A stretch of DNA of 64,000 nucleotides, from the NCBI GenBank assembly GCA_964017185.1, contig OZ024880.1, positions 34,562,329 to 34,626,328 of the forward strand. The letters run 5' to 3'. The notes beneath the pieces are model-generated. The model made no database searches, was not told where the DNA came from, and saw nothing but the letters and a program-made list of their open reading frames with translations. Positions 59,547-64,000 of this stretch are shown here, piece after piece. A program made the translations under genes and the position numbers. Within the stretch, counting starts at the first letter, position 1; each line of letters starts with the position of its first letter. This stretch comes from Rugalucina vietnamica (taxonomy: Eukaryota; Mollusca; Bivalvia; Lucinida; Lucinidae).

Positions 59547-62500
59547 TGTCGTTTTTTTCCGTTGACATTCGTGTAAATCAGGTAATGTTATCCATTGACA
59601 CGTTTTCTCTACTGTATAGGTATGCATGTTGAAGGAACTCAAGTCGTCAGCGGACAGCCACCATGAGTACATAATGACATGCGAAGACAAAGCAGTAATT
59701 ATAATTTTTCAGTCTTCAGGCTTTCCGACCAGCTCTAACACAAATATGAAAGGATACAAGCATGAAATCTCGGATTAAGGAAAAAGAGGAATTGCATGTT
59801 CCATGGAGCGAAAGTAAAGGCGCTGATCAGCTGTGCAGTTACCGCAGAGCTTGTCTGCGCCTTTGTTTTTTGCATATGCAAAATGTTGAATTTTTCATGA
59901 CGTTGATCATTTTATGCACAAGGTATGGTATTTTTAAATGTTTGTGAAATCCCAAAACCCGAACTTTTGTGTGATACATGTACGCCCACTTTGGTAGAAA
60001 TAGACATAGCCTTACTAAATGTACATGGGCCACACATTTCTATTATCATAAATCATTCCATACAAATACAGTACTTTAGTATAAACTGCAACATTGTTCG
60101 GTTTTGCACTTGTCGAGCTCATCACGTTAACATGACCGTGTAATGTACACCCCTTTAAACCCTACATTGGGGTATGCAGGGGTATAACTATTTTTCTTAT
60201 TTTTGCTCCAAAATATATTTATGTTTTGAGCAAAAATAAGAAAAAATTTTTTAAAGCTAAAAACATCTCTGTTAATTGCACGGGCAAGTTTTCATAATAG
60301 TTTACTTCTAACACTGACCAAGAACCTTGCGTGATGAAAACACTCCCATGCAATATAGAGCAATTTTTAATCCTGAAACATTAAAAAAAATCAGCTGATA
60401 AAATGTGTTACTTTTTATTTCTTGCTCAAAACAAATTGTTGGTACACGTACACGTTAAAAGCGAGATGGTTCCATTAGTATCTAGTATTCAATTTGGAAA
60501 CGAAAATAGGGAACAATTTGCCCCTGCATACCCTGGTGTTACTATAAAAACGAGTTTTAAGCGGTACTTATATTCATGGGTATGTTTTCCTAATGTATCT
60601 TTTCCAGACTTGTGACGGTGAAGGGCTGACTTTTCCATTTGGGAAGCGTAGTATACAAACACGTGACTTAAGCGTGACATGCTGTGACTCGGATCTATGC
60701 AACTATCCGTCAACGCAAATGACGTCAACGCCATCTCCCTTTCAGAAAAGTATACCGTTAAATAGATGTTTTACTTTCAATTATCAAAATTGATACATGT
60801 AAACTGGAAAAATACATCCGTGATATTAGGAGACGGGACTTGAACGGAAGAGATAAGTCTCTTGCAGTGAACTTATACACACAGTCATCTTACATTTCAT
60901 AGCGACCATACATTATTGTTATGTGTAGGTATATATTGTTTTGGTAACTGAGTGACCACCTTTTGGAGAAATGTCTTCTTTTAAGCTTTGTTTCTTGTCG
61001 CTGCTTACTTTTTATCAATTTAAACCTGAAACAACGAAAATCAAGTCTGATAGTATACCACTGACGATAACTCTGTTGTTTGTAGCACAGAAAACACAAA
61101 CCATTTATTTCCCCTCTCATCATATCAAGAACACATATCCGTGACACTGATACCACATTGTACCGCAGTTTTACATCAGGAAAACATTTCCGTGCAATGA
61201 ATACCCCCTTAAACCCCACGTTTATATAGTAAAAATGGGGTATGCAGGGGTATACCTATTTTTCTTATTTTTGCTCCAAAACATAGATTGTGGGTACTCG
61301 TTAGAACCGCCTCCTGAAAATTATCAATTTTTGACCTGAAAAAAATTCTGTATATCATGTGGGCATGTTTTCGTAATGTATAGTAAAAGTTAGGTGTACA
61401 GTGGTGTACAAGTACATTTTCTTAATTTTGAACCAAAACATGGCCTGTTGTGGGTACCCGTTAGAGTCGCCTCGCCACGATCTATGTTTTGACCACAAAT
61501 AAGAAAAAATATAAGAGACATCAACTAAAAATACATGTATATTGATGGAAAATGGTGTATATTGCATTGGCATGTTTTCGTAACGAGTTCCATCTTTTAT
61601 CAAAGTACATTAACGATATTGTGTGGGAGAGTGTAAATACACTTTGGAAATCCAAAATAAAGGCATGAACTTGACTTTATTGTCTAAGACTTGCCAAATC
61701 ACCTCTTAATTAGTTTCGCATTCACCAAAAATAAAATAAAAGACAAACGTGTTATAAACGTTAATATAATTGTATTTTCGCATTTTTCGAACTGCACAAT
61801 GAGACAAATTGGCGAAAGCAAATGAGCGCGGATCTGGTAAAAGGTGTCTTCGGGCATTCAACTACATTTTATGCTATTAAAATTTAAAAACCATCTAAAT
61901 TTGAAATATTTGGCATGTTCTTATATTTATTTCATACAACTTTAATATTGTAACACAATCCAAGACACATACTTTTATTTTGATATTTGTATTATTTGTA
62001 TCATGTATGTTGCCATGGCAACCATTACGCCATAAGGACTACCCTCGTTTTAAAAACCAGGTACGCCCTTTGTATTGCATGTTTTATCAAACAGTTTGTG
62101 AATTTGTGCCTATTGCATAGTCTGTGCACTAGTATAGATGTTAAACTTCAAGAAACACATAGAATTTCGAGAATTTTAGTATTACCTTCTTTTACTTACA
62201 GTGATTTAAAGACGTTGAAGTCATCAACGTCCAAACGTACGTCATCAACAGTTTTATGACGTCATGTTTATATCGCATCAACAGCACACCTTTCAACGTT
62301 CATATCTTTGCTATTTGTAAAGATAATCTCTTCAAATTTTCAGGAAATACTCTGAGAAACTTGGTCTTTCATATGTTATAAATATCTTAATTTTGATTTT
62401 TCTGCCATAAGACCCCTTTTATCAGATCTTGGCCCAAATGAATATATATACCAACAAGTAAGAAAACAAAGGCTTTTCATGTGCTTTTAAATGGTTCGAA

Positions 62501-64000
62501 AATTAAGATGTATATAGTTCTTGTATTGCACTCCTTTTTCTTTAAATTTGTACCAGTAATTTGAATTCAACAGACAGACATTATACAATGCTTAATGTAT
62601 GACTCTTTTTGCTCTGAACTATCACACGTTTTCACTTTACGTAGAAACCAAATTGAACAAACACATCTTTATATTTCGATATCCTTGTTGCTTTCTGTGA
62701 CAAAATACAGTTCTGCAACTTGTGTATCTGCAATGTTTTATAATTGAGCCGCCGCATGGTAAAACAAACAATCTGCATATGCGAAACCAAAGCCGCAGAT
62801 CAGCTGTGCAGTAACTGCACAGCTGATCAGCGCCTTTGTTTTCGCTACACGGATAGCACAATTCCTCTACTTTCTAAATCCAAAATTTCCAACTTCTAGC
62901 CTTCTTCTATGACTGTACAGCCCGGTTTGTGTCAAACCTGGTCGGAACCCAAATTGTTGGTTTTCTCACGCACTGGCTCAATATTATATTAACAGATTGT
63001 CAGAAAGACATCATCATAGTCATTGACGAGTCTTCATCTATGAAGCCACACCAAGATGACCTTCTGAATTTCCTCGCCTCCTTGGTTGCTGACCTATCCG
63101 TTAGTCCTCAGGGAACGCACGTATCGGTGGTGACGTACAATAACCGTGTGCTACAGCACTTCACTCTAACCGCTCATTACAACGTTCAAGACCTGCAAAA
63201 CGCCATCAAGCAGATTAGTTTTAGAGGTGGAAATGATGATATCAGCGTTGGTTTAAGCTATGTACTGCAGCTTATATCGACAAGCTCACAGCTGTTAACC
63301 ACTGACAGACCAACTGTACCAGATGTGGTCATATTCATCACAGATCACAGTGATCAGAACTATTTGTCTAAGCTTTATGGTAAGCTCTACGACATTACAG
63401 AAACTTATCCATGCAATATACAGAGATTTTTTTTCAGCTGTGGGGACACGTTAGAACTGCATTGCCGAGGCGGTTCTAACGAGTACCCACAATTTATGCG
63501 TTGGACTAAAAAGTAAGAAAAAGTTATAATAAACCTTTGTAAACCCTAGTTTTTTCTATATAAAAGTGGGGTTCAATGGGGTATAAAAGTGGGGCACCAG
63601 ATGTTATAGACGTGAATAAATCGCAGGATATTATCAGTGTATTATACCGTTTGTAACCAGTGTTTAAACCAAGAAGTGCTTAAATTATGCAAAAGATCAG
63701 AGTTTCAGTAAAGTGTTTTGTCCAATGAACTTTCTTAATCATGTTAATGTTTCTAGCAACGCTAATGTGAATGATCTGTGTCTTTGTTTTCGCATATGCA
63801 AAACTCAGATCTGATGACAATATCTTTGCAGAACAACAGTTACACGCCCGGGTTTCTGACGTCATAGCTGTTGGTATCGGTCATCACAACAATGAGCAAG
63901 AGCTAGTACAGATCGCTACCGACGCAAAACACGTGCTCCGAGTGCCAGATGCTAGCAGTTTGAGCCAATTTCAACCTGAGCTAGTGAAAACGATATGTTC
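54090..64000 (+). CDS. Gene 2: secreted ShKT - Ly6-like - vWFA protein, 3' end beyond window
   Basis: Exons 54090-54117, 54600-54752, 55057-55136, 60608-60749, 62996-63379 and 63832 onward. Junctions keep one frame (phases 1, 1, 0, 1, 1), giving at least 318 residues. Domains: signal peptide (1 to about 21), ShKT (24-60, Cys pattern x7, x10, x9, x3, x2), Ly6/uPAR-like pieces (61-125: LECYHCNQA start, CCDSDLCN end), vWFA (136-318 or beyond). MIDAS DxSxS is present (D145, S147, S149). The Ly6 centre seems short by two Cys, so one phase 0-0 exon between 55136 and 60608 is probably missing from this model. Likely extracellular adhesion, matrix or immune protein. No named orthologue recognised. 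Confidence 0.8.
54383..54578 (+). mobile_element. Family A diverged copy upstream of gene 2 exon 2
   Basis: cgacaatctgcatgtgctac, then a decayed dyad, cctcggtttgtgtcggacct and ttttcacacgatggct. Ends 21 bp before exon 2. Confidence 0.6.
54600..54752 (+). CDS. Gene 2 exon 2: signal peptide end and ShKT domain
   Basis: Acceptor catctcag|TG. It encodes VCLSVAGSRVAG, then the six-Cys ShKT domain from CDDISTQAC to YCNKC with sequon NDT. ShKT folds are known from toxins and from secreted enzymes and matrix proteins, where they often block potassium channels or mediate binding; no such activity can be claimed here. Donor G|gtgagt. Confidence 0.85.
54731..54861. repeat. Tandem duplication of the exon 2 donor region with (GA)n
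   Basis: 54731-54798 and 54799-54861 are two copies: ccaagatactgtaacaaatg then tggtgagtac and (GA)n, versus cctagatactgcaacaaatg then tggtgtgtac and (GA)n. The first donor is gtgagt, the copied one gtgtgt. The duplicated stretch includes the last coding bases of the ShKT exon. Confidence 0.85.
55057..55136 (+). CDS. Gene 2 exon 3: Ly6-like N-terminal part
   Basis: Acceptor ttttaacag|CA. It encodes ALECYHCNQALVNYTDCNTT followed by KACNAGE: four of the usual ten Ly6 Cys, sequons NYT and NTT. Donor GAG|gtaggc, phase 0. The frame stays open past the donor to 55259, so read-through or a later donor is possible, but the extension has no Cys. Confidence 0.75.
55137..55395. other. Intron 3 start, open frame without Ly6 features
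   Basis: The frame after the exon 3 donor reads VGILYKSKLIDAPKEFSF and stops at 55257. Another frame (MACSNNSSTVSIQVSC) at 55290-55340 has Cys but no supported splice sites. Neither is included in the gene model. Confidence 0.3.
55400..55990 (+). mobile_element. Family C retroelement 3'-end copy, opposite orientation
   Basis: cagggatctccatcgcccgg, tgactagtagttagagattc, ggtaactgagtgaccgcctg are the complement of the 7.8-8.3 kb sequence. Fossil, in intron 3 of gene 2. Confidence 0.75.
55991..58210. other. Intron 3 of gene 2, mostly unassigned
   Basis: A SINE-like head occurs at 56222-56250 (attatggctcagtggtagag). (GGAA)n lies at about 56845-56885 and a G-tract at 57899-57914. I looked here for the missing Ly6 exon and found no Cys-rich phase 0-0 candidate. 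Confidence 0.35.
58215..58450 (-). mobile_element. Family A element, diverged full-length copy
   Basis: TGAGCCTTCGCGTGAGAAAA start; decayed dyad (gcgaaaacaatggcgataag, gcgtatctgcacctttgttt); end cattgactta. Confidence 0.7.
58451..59490. other. Unassigned intron 3 sequence
   Basis: No exon or repeat called. The open frame 58938-59141 (begins MSDNLRPRHYYLEAWSGLIG) has no Cys pattern and no supported splice sites. Confidence 0.3.
59491..59545. repeat. Poly-T tract, about 55 bases
   Basis: Uninterrupted T run; the Lys-rich minus frame here is an artefact. Confidence 0.95.
59711..59908 (-). mobile_element. Family A partial copy
   Basis: ctttccgaccagctctaaca, the dyad (gcgaaagtaaaggcgctgat, gcgcctttgttttttgcata), degenerate right end. 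The far left end is missing. Confidence 0.65.
60120..60299 (-). mobile_element. Family B element (B13) lacking the hairpin core
   Basis: Both ends are clear. Between gctccaaaatat and atatttatgttttgagcaaa the hairpin stem is deleted, as if excised. Confidence 0.75.
60333..60595 (+). mobile_element. Family B element (B14), diverged, just before gene 2 exon 4
   Basis: Ends gatgaaaacactcccatgca and gggtatgttttcctaatg; hairpin decayed. It ends 12 bp before exon 4, so most of the exon's 3' splice-site region derives from, or abuts, the element. Confidence 0.75.
60608..60749 (+). CDS. Gene 2 exon 4: Ly6-like C-terminal part and linker
   Basis: Acceptor tcttttccag|AC. It encodes TCDGEGLTFPFGKRS, then VTCCDSDLCNYP (the hallmark CC-x4-CN end of Ly6/uPAR domains), then a Ser/Thr/Pro linker. 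Donor A|gtatac, phase 1; a weaker donor than the others. Confidence 0.8.
60750..61173. other. Intron 4 of gene 2, start
   Basis: A short family C scrap (ggtaactgagtgaccacctt) at about 60943-60966; otherwise unassigned. Confidence 0.35.
61174..61378 (-). mobile_element. Family B element (B15), one hairpin arm lost
   Basis: Left arm present (gtgggtactcgttagaaccg), right arm missing; both ends are present. Confidence 0.75.
61379..61584 (-). mobile_element. Family B element (B16), partial, directly after B15
   Basis: Same orientation as B15 and abutting it. Its start end is missing; a partial hairpin (gtgggtacccgttagagtcg) and the right end (ttgcattggcatgttttcg) remain. Confidence 0.65.
61585..62744. 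other. Unassigned intron 4 sequence
   Basis: No exon or repeat called. Confidence 0.3.
62745..62981 (+). mobile_element. Family A element upstream of gene 2 exon 5
   Basis: Full length, TGAGCCGCCGCATGG to CACTGGCTCA, dyad core gctgtgcagtaactgcacag. It ends 14 bp before exon 5. Same orientation as the copy at 43389-43624. Good family reference. Confidence 0.85.
62996..63379 (+). CDS. Gene 2 exon 5: vWFA domain, first part
   Basis: Acceptor attaacag|AT. It encodes CQKDIIIVIDESSSMKPH (MIDAS DxSxS), SFRGGNDDISVGLSYV, then DVVIFITDHSDQN. The Cys just before the first strand matches secreted vWFA domains. At the MIDAS Thr position (GG-x-T in relatives) the residue is Asp. Donor G|gtaagc, phase 1. 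Confidence 0.9.
63395..63590 (+). mobile_element. Family B element (B17) just after gene 2 exon 5
   Basis: attacagaaacttatccatg, a shortened hairpin (cgttagaactgcattgccga), then ttctatataaaagtggggtt. It begins 15 bp past the exon. It carries gattttttttcag, a splice-acceptor-like tract, in the sense direction. Confidence 0.75.
63768..63806 (+). mobile_element. Family A remnant before gene 2 exon 6
   Basis: gatctgtgtctttgttttcg then catatgcaaaac matches the right dyad half of family A. It ends about 25 bp before exon 6. Confidence 0.5.
63832..64000 (+). CDS. Gene 2 exon 6: vWFA domain, second part, incomplete
   Basis: Acceptor tctttgcag|AA. It encodes EQQLHARVSDVIAVGIGHHN, then ELVQIATDAKHVLRV and ends SQFQPELVKTIC at the window edge. 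The final Cys would pair with the Cys before the first strand. The exon continues beyond the window. Confidence 0.9.

Noticed and set aside
1-64000. LTR retrovirus, Polinton or other capsid-bearing element
   Set aside because: No LTR pair, gag/pol/integrase or capsid-like frame was recognised; the only retroelement remains are LINE pieces and the family C fossil.

Overview
The window is metazoan nuclear DNA: AT-rich, intron-bearing and packed with mobile elements. Secreted multi-module proteins (EGF-like, ShKT, Ly6, vWFA), RTE/CR1-like LINE remnants, mariner copies, tRNA-derived SINEs and very many short inverted-repeat elements point to a lophotrochozoan, most likely a bivalve mollusc. That placement is inference, not proof.

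Layout. Bases 1-16.6 kb hold no recognisable host gene. They carry LINE remnants (1.3-3.6 kb), a short minisatellite (4.9-5.3 kb), a decayed mariner with intact ends (5371-7310), a retroelement fossil with a duplicated 3' end (7.6-9.7 kb), a LINE on the minus strand (9.7-10.6 kb), SINEs and low-complexity DNA.

Gene 1 (16609-45010, plus strand) has seven exons that join with phase-1 introns throughout and gives a 290-residue secreted protein: signal peptide, six small cysteine-rich modules (the last two EGF-like) and a Ser-Gly tail. Its 18.6-kb fifth intron is a stack of elements, including what look like the two ends of a 7.9-kb inverted-repeat transposon (27666-35530), a fold-back element (31692-34114) and a mariner pair with a complex local rearrangement (39-42 kb).

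Between the genes (45.0-54.1 kb) lies a large fold-back repeat with arms of about 0.8-1 kb (47073-51848), with degenerate tandem repeats in its centre, and a short TIR element (51953-53156).

Gene 2 (54090 to beyond 64000, plus strand) encodes a secreted protein with a signal peptide, one ShKT domain, a Ly6/uPAR-like module split over exons and a vWFA domain that runs off the window. A central Ly6 exon was not found.

Two short inverted-repeat families dominate. Family A (about 240 bp, 17 copies or remnants) has TGAGCC...GGCTCA ends and an internal dyad. Family B (about 270 bp, 17 copies) has a central hairpin with arms of about 57 bp. Copies sit remarkably close to exons (7-71 bp). Gene 1 exon 6 and gene 2 exon 5 are both bracketed by A upstream and B downstream in the same orientation. 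That arrangement is the most interesting signal in the window.
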